NCBI GenBank assembly: GCA_015063035.1
Contig: SUTG01000008.1
Location: 1-58,096 of the forward strand
DNA length: 58,096 nucleotides
From: Methanobrevibacter olleyae
GTDB taxonomy: Archaea; Methanobacteriota; Methanobacteria; Methanobacteriales; Methanobacteriaceae
Direction of reading: 5' to 3'
The translations under genes were made by a program, and so were the position numbers. The notes below the pieces were generated by a model that saw only the letters and a program-made list of their open reading frames with translations, was not told the origin of the DNA and did no database searches. Numbering within the stretch: position 1 is the stretch's first letter; each line of letters begins with the position of its first letter. Shown piece by piece: positions 36,947 to 45,681 of the stretch.

Positions 36947-37734
36947 ATCTTTTCTCCTAATTAAAAAATTTCTTTCTTAATTAATTAATTGTAGGATATT
37001 TAATCTTATAAAACTTGTTTTTGAACATTTTTTAATTTTTTATCATTTTAAATAAAATATTTAAACAAAATTGTCTAAATCAATATTTATGTTGGATATA
37101 ATTATTTGAAAATAAGATAAAATTAGAAAGTTTAATTTATTATGAACGTTATTTTAAAATGTAATTGTTTTATTGGACATTGTTTATTTTTCTTGAATTG
37201 ATTTTTTTTACTCTTTAATCATTTAGGGCTATGATTAGGGGCTTTTGTCCTTAAGAGGCAATCAGAGGGAATATCAAATTTTTATTTTCATCTCATTAGA
37301 GTAAACCACAATAGCTTTTTTCATTCACTTATTCGGATTGTTAATCCCCAATTGCTTTTTTATTTTCAGTCAGTTGGATTAGCATTTTGTATATTTTTAG
37401 CTATTGGAATTCAGGATTTGTCAAATGATTCAATCCATTTTTTTATTTTATACTTAACAAACAATTTAAATCCATTAAAAACAGATTTTTTTAGATTTTT
37501 GTTCATATATTAATTAAATTTCCAAAAAGTTTTTAAACAAACTGCTTTTGATTATCTTTATTAATAAATAAATTATATTATTTCTATGAATAAAGAGATT
37601 TTATAAAGGATTATGGAATGCAGTTCATATCAATGGATTGATAGTTTATTATGGCTATTTGATGGATTTGGCTTTATGATTTATTTCATAATCTTTTATA
37701 GATTGATTCATATTGAGCTTTTGAGGTGTTATTT
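36947..37734. other. 788-bp divergent non-coding gap
   Basis: AT-rich DNA between copy A's two-TM gene and its plus-strand partner. A 46-codon ORF (37613-37753) has only a poorly spaced AAAGGA and overlaps the next gene, so it is not called. I see no repeat or strong structure. Confidence 0.4.
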
Positions 37735-38151
37735 ATGGATAGGACATGGATAGTAAGTATAGCAATTTTAATACTCATAATAGTGAGCGCTTATATGATT
37801 TACCCTACAACAGATACAAATTTAAATTGTCATGGCGTTAGCAGATCTTCAGACAATAGTTATATAATGTTTTCCCTATATTACAATGAAACAGAGAATG
37901 GAACTCCATCTTATGTGTATTTGTCTGATAAGCCTATACTCGCTAACCTGACAGACAGTTATGGCGAATCAACCATTTATAATCTCACTACCAATTCAAG
38001 CGGCGGAGCAGTTATAAGCGATTTGAAGAATGAGAAGTACAATCTGACAGCTTACTTTGCAGGGGACAGCTTTTACAAGTCTTCCCAATGGAATGGAACC
38101 ATTGACTTGAGAAACAAGATTTATGTCTATAATGGAACTTTCTATATTTGA
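37735..38151 (+). CDS. Small anchored extracytoplasmic protein, copy A
   Basis: A 138-aa protein: an N-terminal membrane helix (about 5-22, WIVSIAILILIIVSAYMI), then a beta-rich outer domain with about six N-x-S/T sites. It is a paralogue of the gene at 38399-38827: both have YP-[ST] right after the helix, C-[HY]-G a few residues later, a TTN-(S/A)-x-G turn and a W-[NE]-G-x-IDL motif near the end. The fold looks like a small Ig-like or carrier domain. GAGGTG precedes the ATG at 37735, preferred over an in-frame GTG at 37726. Unlike copy B, it is on the opposite strand to its two partners. Confidence 0.75.
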   Translation: MDRTWIVSIAILILIIVSAYMIYPTTDTNLNCHGVSRSSDNSYIMFSLYYNETENGTPSYVYLSDKPILANLTDSYGESTIYNLTTNSSGGAVISDLKNEKYNLTAYFAGDSFYKSSQWNGTIDLRNKIYVYNGTFYI

Positions 38152-38194
38152 AGATATGGTTAATTTCCAACTAATGTTATATTATAATATAGTT

Positions 38195-38302
38195 AATCTG
38201 AGCTAATGGTTTATAAGGATTAGATTATAATAAACTTAATCTGAGTTAATGTTTTATAATATTTTATTGTAATACCGTAAATCTGAGCTAATGTTTTATA
38301 AT
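38195..38302. repeat. About 43-bp repeat, three copies
   Basis: AATCTGAG(C/T)TAATG followed by TTTATAA occurs at 38195, 38238 and 38280, between the convergent paralogous anchored-protein genes. Confidence 0.75.
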
Positions 38303-38398
38303 GAAATTATTATTATAAAGTAATGTTGTATAGATAAAAAGCAGTTATTTATTTTTTAATCTTTTTTTCATTCTTTTTTAAATATTCATATCATGATT

Positions 38399-38827
38399 TT
38401 AAGTCAAAGATTCATGCCTATAGCTTGAGTTAGGGTTTTTCAAGTCTATATCCCCTTCCCATCTGGAGGGCTTGTAATTGTATTTTCCCTTAAACACCAC
38501 TGAAACATGATAGTTCCTTTTTTCAAGGGAATCAATTAGGACCTGTCCCTTTGCATTTGTTGTCATGTTGTATGATTTTGTCTTGTTTTCCTTATCTCTT
38601 ATATTGATGGAAAGTGGCATATCTTTTAGTGGAATATACCTGAAACTGTCTGTAGTGAGTTTAGAGCTATCTTTATGCAGCAGATGGACTGTTATATATT
38701 CCCCTTTGGAGCTAATGCTGTTTCCGTAGCAAAATATTTCCGTTTCCAAATTGGTGCTGGGATAAAGATATGATACAGTGAGTATTGCAGCTACTATTAA
38801 TATTATTGCAATTGTTTTCTTTAACAT
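38399..38827 (-). CDS. Small anchored extracytoplasmic protein, copy B
   Basis: A 142-aa paralogue of 37735-38151: N-terminal helix (LKKTIAIILIVAAILTVSYL), then a beta-rich domain with CYGNSISSKGEY, MTTNAKGQVLIDSL and SRWEGDIDLKN. The start is the first ATG. It is convergent with its paralogue, 157 bases downstream of the two-TM gene 38984-39487 on the same strand, forming with that gene and the zinc-ribbon gene a three-gene unit. The function is unknown; an outward-facing sensor or binding domain is plausible. Confidence 0.75.
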   Translation of the reverse strand: MLKKTIAIILIVAAILTVSYLYPSTNLETEIFCYGNSISSKGEYITVHLLHKDSSKLTTDSFRYIPLKDMPLSINIRDKENKTKSYNMTTNAKGQVLIDSLEKRNYHVSVVFKGKYNYKPSRWEGDIDLKNPNSSYRHESLT

Positions 38828-38983
38828 TTTAAACAGCTTTTTATTCTTATTCCCTAAATGGGTGTTGAAGTGTAATTATTTCAGTCTAATTTTCTTTCTC
38901 TTAGGGGTGTTCTAGTTTTATTATTCCTATCATGTTTTATTATTTAAATGGATATCTTTATCATTCCTTAATCTTTTATTATC

Positions 38984-39487
38984 TTAAATGATATGATAGT
39001 ATATCATTTCAATTAATGCAATTATAAAACATAGGATTATTGAAATTATTATGATATAAGGAGCATGCTTTCGGTATATTGTTGGCTCATTCTTCACCAT
39101 AAGCAATATGATTCCATAGACTAATCCAACTACAGGAATTGCTATTGAGCAAATGTATCCTATTGCAACTATGATCTTATTTGCCAAAGTGAGTTCCTCT
39201 TCCTCAGGTTCTGTCATCTCTTCATTTTTTCTTTTCTCTTCCTTAGTTGAGGTTATTTCTTCAGTGTTACTTTTCTTTTCCTTAGTTGAGGTTATTTCTT
39301 CAGTGTTACTTTTCTTTTCCTTTGTTGCTGTTATTTCTTCAGTGTTCCTTTTCTCTTCCTTTTGGATAAGTTTCGTCTCAAAATTGTCTTCTCTCATTTT
39401 TCTCACATCAAAAATCATTTTTAAAAATAGTTTCCTATCAATTTTATCAAAGTTGAAAATGGTGATAACCATTAAATGTCCTTTCAT
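38984..39487 (-). CDS. Acidic-repeat two-TM protein, copy B
   Basis: Up to 167 aa. The N-terminal part carries a 13-residue repeat (NTEEITSTKEKKS, three to four units), then an EEEE stretch and two membrane helices (IIVAIGYICSIAIPVVGLVYGIILL and IIIISIILCFIIALIEMIYY) separated by a loop with YRKHAPYI, the same layout as copy A. The start is uncertain: an ATG at 39487 has AAGGA before it, but similarity to copy A begins only at a GTG/ATG pair near 39406/39397. It lies eleven bases from the end of the zinc-ribbon gene, so they form an operon. An imperfect hairpin (AAATGATAT against ATATCATTT) covers its stop codon. Confidence 0.7.
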   Translation of the reverse strand: MKGHLMVITIFNFDKIDRKLFLKMIFDVRKMREDNFETKLIQKEEKRNTEEITATKEKKSNTEEITSTKEKKSNTEEITSTKEEKRKNEEMTEPEEEELTLANKIIVAIGYICSIAIPVVGLVYGIILLMVKNEPTIYRKHAPYIIIISIILCFIIALIEMIYYHII

Positions 39488-39498
39488 TATTCAAATCC

Positions 39499-40170
39499 TT
39501 AATCAATGTAAATTACCTTGTCTATAAATAGCCTATTGCCGCATAATGGACATATCTCATTCTCATCTATAAAGCTAATTTCCTTTAGGCAATTGGGACA
39601 TGTGTTCTTTCTTATTTTCACATCATTTAGGCTTATGAAGAAATCATTGTTCCTGATGCTTATTGCATATTTTGTTTTATCATAGGTCTTGATTAGATGA
39701 TTCAAGTATTCCAGCTTGATATAGTTCTTGTCTTCCAAGAGCTCATAGTCAGTTGTGAAATTATTGATCAAGTCCTTGAAATACCTTTCATTTTCCAATA
39801 GGAAATTATATATTTCCAGAACAAATCTCCTTTTTTTAATCAGCTTATGCAATTTCAATGATTTTTTGTATTTTTCCTCTATGAAATGCCTCCTTTCGAT
39901 TAAGCTGTCCTTAAGCAGATCCACTGCATCCTGACAGCTGTATAAGCTGTTCTCCAAATCGATTTCAAAAACCTGTATATCCTTATTGCAGTTTGTGCAG
40001 AATGTCTCCTTAATGATTCCTGTAAGTGATGAGGATTTGCTTTCTTCCATGGCTAAAGTGGGACTGCTTGCCACTTTAATTTCATTCTCATAGTTCAGAT
40101 AAAAAAACAGGTTCCGACTTATCAGTTTGGACTTGCACTTTTCGCATCTGTATATGATATGGTGTGTCAT
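39499..40170 (-). CDS. Zinc-ribbon protein, family copy B
   Basis: A 223-aa paralogue of 35441-36121. N-terminal CEKC and CTNC pairs, a helical core and a C-terminal ribbon with CPNC...CPLCG match copy A. The ATG at 40170 aligns with copy A's start (MTHHIIYRC against MTHYTKYKC) and is preferred to an ATG three codons earlier. It is the first gene of the three-gene unit read right to left. Confidence 0.8.
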   Translation of the reverse strand: MTHHIIYRCEKCKSKLISRNLFFYLNYENEIKVASSPTLAMEESKSSSLTGIIKETFCTNCNKDIQVFEIDLENSLYSCQDAVDLLKDSLIERRHFIEEKYKKSLKLHKLIKKRRFVLEIYNFLLENERYFKDLINNFTTDYELLEDKNYIKLEYLNHLIKTYDKTKYAISIRNNDFFISLNDVKIRKNTCPNCLKEISFIDENEICPLCGNRLFIDKVIYID

Positions 40171-40639
40171 TTGCATCACAAACCCTTTTTTAAGTTTTTA
40201 ATTCGTTTAGCTCATTTTTCCACAGGTCCTATCGATTGATTATATTCCTTTTTAGATATTTAAAATTGCTTTTTGAATCATGTTTAATTTTTCCATTTAT
40301 TTTGGATTAAAAATTAAACAAAAGTAGTAAAATAAGGTGTTTTTTTAAATTTATGAAATTTAAAAAATAAAAATTTATAAATCCTTTTTTTGAATAAACA
40401 TTTTTCAAAATTCAGGATAATTTTTAGACAAAATTAGATTTTTTTAAATAGGGGGTTTTGATTAAAATGTTATTTGTAGTTTTAAGCCAATTTTAACCAA
40501 TTTCATTACAGATTTTAATTTATTAATTATGTAATGTGTTTTTGATACTTTTTGCATTGTATCTTTTTTGCATTATGTAATGTGTTTTTGATACTTTTAA
40601 ATATCTATAAATATAAAAAATTATGGCGATTAGAAAAAC
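40171..40639. other. 469-bp non-coding gap
   Basis: AT-rich. TTATGTAATGTGTTTTTGAT occurs twice, at about 40526 and 40572 (46-bp offset), just before the remnant at 40640. No gene or strong hairpin is seen. Confidence 0.5.
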
Positions 40640-40879
40640 TTGAGCAAGCAAGAGCAGAAGATCATCACCACATTATTGGATGGGCCATTAAGAAGGGTGG
40701 ATATTGCCAGGACTTTAAATGTTACTAACGGAGGTATTGGAGCTTCCTTGAATAATCTTTTGAATAAAGGGTTAATAGTATATGAGGAATCTCGTTATGC
40801 CGTTTCCGATAGGATTTTAAGTGCATGGCTAAAGAATGAGTATGGTAGAAGAGGAGTTTACCCTTACAGGGATTTTTAA
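40640..40879 (+). pseudogene. Remnant of an archaeal AAA ATPase C-terminus
   Basis: 79 codons encode a winged helix (LLDGPLRRVDIARTLNVTNG...LLNKGLIVYEESRYAVSD) followed by RILSAWLKNEYG, the usual end of Arch_ATPase-type proteins (pfam01637 group). There the segment follows a P-loop domain that is missing here. It opens with TTG and has no ribosome binding site; an upstream ATG at 40623 runs into a stop. I read it as the leftover 3' end of a deleted ATPase gene. A free-standing DNA-binding protein is the alternative. Confidence 0.55.
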
Positions 40880-40980
40880 AAATTATGTTTCATCATTCAA
40901 AAAATATTATTTTTGCTTTTATGGGAAATTTAATATGATTATCTCATTATTATGGTCTTTGATTTCCAAAAGATTCATAT

Positions 40981-41680
40981 TTGATTCATAATGAGGATTG
41001 CCCTTTAATTAAACACAAGGAATGTGTAAGCAAAAGCAAGGAACCTCTTGTAAGTAGTGATTTCATGATGTATTCCTTTGACGATATTTGTAGGGATGTA
41101 GAAACTATAGATATCTGTAACCTGCCATCTACAGTAGACGGGTTGTATTTGGATAAAAAGAGAAAAGTCCCATATTTCACAGAGTACAAGGGAGTGAATA
41201 GATAGAAACAGCAAAAGAGGAGAGCTTCAGGATATCTTGTATAATATGAATAAGGATTCAGAATGTTATGACAAGTATTATGAAAGATTGCAATGGGTTT
41301 ACAATAGTTATGGTGATGAACTTGCATTTAAGCTAAGGTTAAAGCCATTTGAAACCCTTGACTTGGCATTGCCTAATGTCTATAAGGATTATTGCAATAA
41401 AAATAGTATTTCTGATGAGGAAAAGTTGGATTTAAGTGAGTTCCTGTCAAGCATTAGAAGGTTTATATTGTTGTAGCGGTTTGTGATAAGAGGAATCCAA
41501 CTGCAGATAGGGTTGGTTCCTATAGGTTTATCTTAAGAAAGCCTTTTGATAGATTGAGAGAACTTGGATTATTTGATATGGTTGAGATAATGGATTATAA
41601 TGAGTTCAAGTTCTTTTTGGAAAGAATATGGAAAAAAATTATTTTAAATATATCTATCATAAAAATTATATTTATTTAGT
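40981..41680 (+). pseudogene. Decayed copy of the nuclease-like gene
   Basis: This stretch is highly similar at DNA level to 20843-21494, the nuclease-like partner gene. The first 30 or so codons are absent; reading enters at IHNEDCPLIKHKECVSKSKE. Near 41193-41205 bases are lost (GTGAATAG against GTGAAAATTG), closing the frame; another single-base loss near 41461 shifts it again. The true stop is replaced by a longer tail. There is no ATPase gene beside it. The high identity with multiple lesions indicates a recent duplication followed by decay, or two acquisitions of related modules. Confidence 0.88.
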
Positions 41681-41704
41681 GATATTTTTCTTTAAATACG
41701 GATT

Positions 41705-43702
41705 TTAACATCCTCCCATACTATGTAAATATATTTCACGATATTTTTCTTCTATTTCATTTTTTGCCTCAATTTTTAAGATATTATCTAAATTCTTATC
41801 TGCTTCTTCAAAATTACCAATATCAATAAGTATCATGCCTTTAAATGTTAATAATGTAATATCATCTTCATTATTTTCTAAATTTTTATTAATAAAATTA
41901 TTGAAAGATATTAAAAGTTTAGAATATTCTTTTTTAGGTAATAAATAGTTTAATATAAAAAAGTTATTTACTAAATAAAATTCATCTATTATTAATTGAT
42001 TGTATATTTCTATACCTTCGTGGAATTTTCTATAAATAAAATATAAATTTGCTAATAGATATTTCAAGCGATTATCAGAATATTTTTTAATCAATTCTTT
42101 TAATTTTTCTTCCGTGTTCATTCCACATTTCATTTCAACAAATGTTAAATCAAGATGTGTTTCAATATTATCTTCATCATATTTTAATGACTCTGTAAAG
42201 AAAGCTATAGATTTTTGGTAGTTATTCTCATTTAAATATAATTTTCCCCAAATATAATAAAATCCTGAAACCTCTTTTTCATTTCCAATAAAATCATTAT
42301 TCTTAATTTTTTCTTCAAAGTTTTTAAATAATTCTTTGGCTTCTTTAAAGTTATTATTTTCTAAATAGGATAAAGTTAAGTTATTTGCTATCATTAAACA
42401 TTTCTGCTTCAGAGAAAGTGCTTTTTTAAGATAAATTATAGATTTCATTGGTTCCCCCATGATTCTAAATTCATTAGCTAAGTTTATATAAGCTTGCAAG
42501 TAATCAAAGGAATCTATTGATAAATCAATAGATAATTTATAATATTCTACTGCTTTTTCATGGTCTTCTTTTATTGTATAAATATAACCCAAATTATAAT
42601 ATAATTCAGGAATTAAATAATCTTTATTTTCTAATTTTTTTAAGATATTTTTTGCTTCTTCTATTTTTTCATTATTTAATAAGCTAACAGCTAAATTAAA
42701 TTGAATTATAAAATTATTTGGATCTTCTTCAATTGCTTTTCTATATTCTGCTTCTGCTTCTGTATTAAATCCAAAATGAAGATTTTTTTCAGCATATTCT
42801 CCAAGAACACTTTTATCTTGTGAAATAGTAGGTTTGTATGGCTTTTTATCAGATTTCTTTGAAAATAAATTTATTAAATCTTTTTTTATTTCTGTAAAAT
42901 TTTCATATCTATCATTTGAATCTTTTTCTAAACATTTTGAAATTATTGGCCATAAATCTGAATTTAGTTTTTTTGGTTTTTTAGTCTTATGTAAAATTTC
43001 ATAATCTTCAAAATATTCAGCATAAAAAGGTAAGTCTCCTTTATTTGTAATTTGATAAAATATTATTCCAAAACTATAAATGTCTGATTGTATAGAGTAC
43101 TCACTATCGAAACATTCAGGAGCAGAATATGCTTCTGTTCCATAGAATCTATAATATTCCTCTTCACTTTTAGATATAACGTTAAATGTTTTGTCTAAAA
43201 AATCAGCTAATCCAAAATCACTAATTTTTAAAATATTATCATTATTAATTAATATGTTGTCTGGTTTAAGATCTCTATGTGCTTTGATACCATGTGAATG
43301 AGCATATTCCATACCATAAGCAAATTGTATTCCCCAATCAATAACAGTTAATTCATCAAGATCATCATTCAAATAATCTGTTAAACTTTGTTTTCCATTT
43401 TCTGGACATATAGCTTCTAACATTAAAAAATGCCTGTAATCTAGATTCATAAAATCATAAGCAGCTACGATATTGGGGTGTTGATTTAAATCAATCCAGT
43501 TCCACGCTTCTTGTTCGAATAATTTTATGATTTCTTCTTCATTGTCGTTTCCGATATATTTGTCATGAAAAGTTTTCAAGGCATATGTTATGTCATATCT
43601 AATATCTTTGCAAATAAAAACAGTACCAAAAGCTCCACTAGATTTTTTTATTACTTCGGAATGTAATCCAATTATATCTCCAATTTCAATCTCTTTAATC
43701 AT
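41705..43702 (-). CDS. Ser/Thr protein kinase with TPR repeats
   Basis: A 665-aa soluble protein. The kinase domain (about 1-285) has the glycine loop SSGAFGTV (21-28), the ATP lysine K43 in ALKTF, the catalytic loop HRDLKPDN (142-149), DFG at 162-164 and an APE-type segment (YSAPECF), so it looks active. From about 300 to 650 it is a TPR array (for example YYNLGYIYTIKEDHEKAVEYY). Eukaryote-like kinases with TPRs occur in bacteria and sporadically in archaea and may phosphorylate or sense proteins. The start overlaps the end of the upstream gene in ATGATTAA, so the two are translationally coupled. A decayed module lies upstream on this strand. Confidence 0.9.
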   Translation of the reverse strand: MIKEIEIGDIIGLHSEVIKKSSGAFGTVFICKDIRYDITYALKTFHDKYIGNDNEEEIIKLFEQEAWNWIDLNQHPNIVAAYDFMNLDYRHFLMLEAICPENGKQSLTDYLNDDLDELTVIDWGIQFAYGMEYAHSHGIKAHRDLKPDNILINNDNILKISDFGLADFLDKTFNVISKSEEEYYRFYGTEAYSAPECFDSEYSIQSDIYSFGIIFYQITNKGDLPFYAEYFEDYEILHKTKKPKKLNSDLWPIISKCLEKDSNDRYENFTEIKKDLINLFSKKSDKKPYKPTISQDKSVLGEYAEKNLHFGFNTEAEAEYRKAIEEDPNNFIIQFNLAVSLLNNEKIEEAKNILKKLENKDYLIPELYYNLGYIYTIKEDHEKAVEYYKLSIDLSIDSFDYLQAYINLANEFRIMGEPMKSIIYLKKALSLKQKCLMIANNLTLSYLENNNFKEAKELFKNFEEKIKNNDFIGNEKEVSGFYYIWGKLYLNENNYQKSIAFFTESLKYDEDNIETHLDLTFVEMKCGMNTEEKLKELIKKYSDNRLKYLLANLYFIYRKFHEGIEIYNQLIIDEFYLVNNFFILNYLLPKKEYSKLLISFNNFINKNLENNEDDITLLTFKGMILIDIGNFEEADKNLDNILKIEAKNEIEEKYREIYLHSMGGC

Positions 43703-44273
43703 AAATTACCTCGAATTTATATGTTTTTATTTTGTTAATTTTCTCATATTTGCTTGGTTTATATTTCATGTAAATTTTAAAATAATGTCTGGTAAATGAT
43801 TTATAAATACTTCTAGCTCTTCGAATATTTGCCAAACAAATAGAACAATTTTCTTCTAGTTCTTCGTGCTGTTTAAAAAAGTTTAATGATTCTTGTAGTG
43901 TTAAAATAGCTTGATTTATTTTATTTAAATTTTTATTAATTTCTTTAAAAGATCTAATATTTTTTTCATAAATGATTATTTGAACTTTTGATTTATTCAT
44001 TATGCTAAGATATTTTGCTTGTTTGTCCTTAGTATTTTTTATGACTTTATCATAGAGTTTTAAAGATTTTTTATAATTCTCTTCTTCATTTTCATAATCA
44101 GCAAGTTTGGAAAAACAATTTGCTTCTTCTAACATAGCAACATATTGATTAATAGGAGTTTCATTATTATTTTCTATTCTTTGATAATTTTTACTAATTT
44201 CATTACAGTAGTAAATAGATTTTTTTAAATATTTGACTACATTTTTATCGATCCAGTACTCATTTTCAATCAT
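43695..44273 (-). CDS. Helical protein coupled to the kinase, 5'-eroded
   Basis: 192 codons of a lysine-rich helical protein resembling a TPR solenoid (YENEEENYKKSLKLYDKVIKN). The ATG at 44273 has no ribosome binding site. In frame upstream, about 58 more codons with the same character (for example EILEEVIDTINKDSELYLLF and CDLLSIAYQK) run to near 44450, where stops occur and no start codon is seen. The gene therefore appears to have lost its 5' end. The end overlaps the kinase start by eight bases. It may still be made from an internal start. Confidence 0.55.
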   Translation of the reverse strand: MIENEYWIDKNVVKYLKKSIYYCNEISKNYQRIENNNETPINQYVAMLEEANCFSKLADYENEEENYKKSLKLYDKVIKNTKDKQAKYLSIMNKSKVQIIIYEKNIRSFKEINKNLNKINQAILTLQESLNFFKQHEELEENCSICLANIRRARSIYKSFTRHYFKIYMKYKPSKYEKINKIKTYKFEVIYD

Positions 44274-44757
44274 TTTTTGGTAAGCTATTGATAGTAAATC
44301 ACAAAATAATAAATATAGTTCAGAATCTTTATTTATAGTATCAATAACTTCTTCTAATATTTCTATACTACCTTCTAATTCTATTTTATTAGAGGGATTA
44401 TAAATTATACATTGTATTTCTAAAGTGTTTAAATCATTATTTGATGTAATATCATTTTATCAGTTAAATAATTATCCTACTTCATAAAGAGAGAATTTGG
44501 ATAATTTCTTCTTTTACATTTTTTCATACTCTATTAAAGAATATGTTCAAAATAAATGCTTCTTTTTTATCATTTAATTTTAGGACCGATGAAATTTAAT
44601 TGATAGAAGATTAACTTAAGAAATATAGAATATTTTTTTAAAATTCTTATTTTAAATTTCAATAGATTTTAAATTATAATTAGAATTACTTTTCACCATT
44701 TGAAAGACATAGATATCATTATAGTTACACATATCGATTATTGATTTTTTGCATTCA

Positions 44758-45510
44758 TCAACTATTTTTAATCCTATACACGGCTTTTGGTTTTAAAAAA
44801 GGAACATATTTTTTATTAATATTGTTAGAGAGTATAGGTGTAATATTATCAGGGGCTTGATGGTCATAAATTAATCTCCATTCTTCTTCATATCCCCAAT
44901 CTTTAGATTTCTTTGAGAAAACTCCCCAAATTAATCTGTTTTTCACAAAACCTCCTGCTTGAATTTTCTCAATTACAGTATCATTATTAGTATTATTTAC
45001 ATAATAAATTGGGATACATTGGTCTCTAAAGATATCATTTTCTTTTAAATCGTATGGTATGCATTCATTCATGATTATCTCCATAATGAGCCCACATAGG
45101 ATTTATATCCTTTCTTTCAGAAAAACATATTACTTTAAATTTTTTTTTTTTATTGTTCCCATTTTTCTATTGATTGTTTCTTTGCATGTATTTTTATTTG
45201 ATTTTCAATTTCTTCTTTTTTGTCTATAGTTAATTTTAAATCTTCGTCATAGATTATTTTAATATTATGATTGTCCAGAGTAATCAATAAGTCTCATTCA
45301 AAAGGTCATTTAAATCTCCAATATTTCGTAAATACATTATTTATCACACAATAAACTTTTAGCATATTTTACTTTAGTGTATTGGTAAAGATGTTGGTGC
45401 ATATGTTTATTTTTATATTTTAAATATTCTTCTATTTCAGTTTCCGTACTATCTTTTTTATAAAAATTTTCGAAAAAATTTTCAATTCATGTTTCATCTA
45501 TATTTGCCAT
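44758..45510 (-). pseudogene. DUF2971 protein gene, broken
   Basis: The right end reads ATG GCA AAT ATA GAT GAA ACA then TGA. In other frames the family continues: LRNIGDLNDLLNE, then KVICFSERKDINPMWAHYGD (the DUF2971 core), then DWGYEEEWRLIYDH in the 108-codon ORF that ends at 44758. At least two frameshifts are evident, one at a run of twelve A/T at about 45141-45152 and one after AHYGDNHE near 45066-45072. DUF2971 proteins occur in defence contexts, but their role is not known. This copy cannot be functional as read. Confidence 0.8.
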
Positions 45511-45681
45511 AATTATTTTAAATTAATAATAAAATAAATTTTTTTAAAATAATATTCTCTTTACGAATTTTATTCATTATGATAATTTATATGAGATTAT
45601 CTTTAATTTTTATTTTATCTAATATTATCATATTTCTTGACACGGAATATATTTAAAAAGATAATGTTAATTATTTAAAAA

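Noticed and set aside
37613-37753. 46-codon hydrophobic ORF before the anchored-protein gene
   Set aside because: AAAGGA is only two bases from the ATG, the ORF overlaps the next gene out of frame, and hydrophobic ORFs are common in T-rich DNA.
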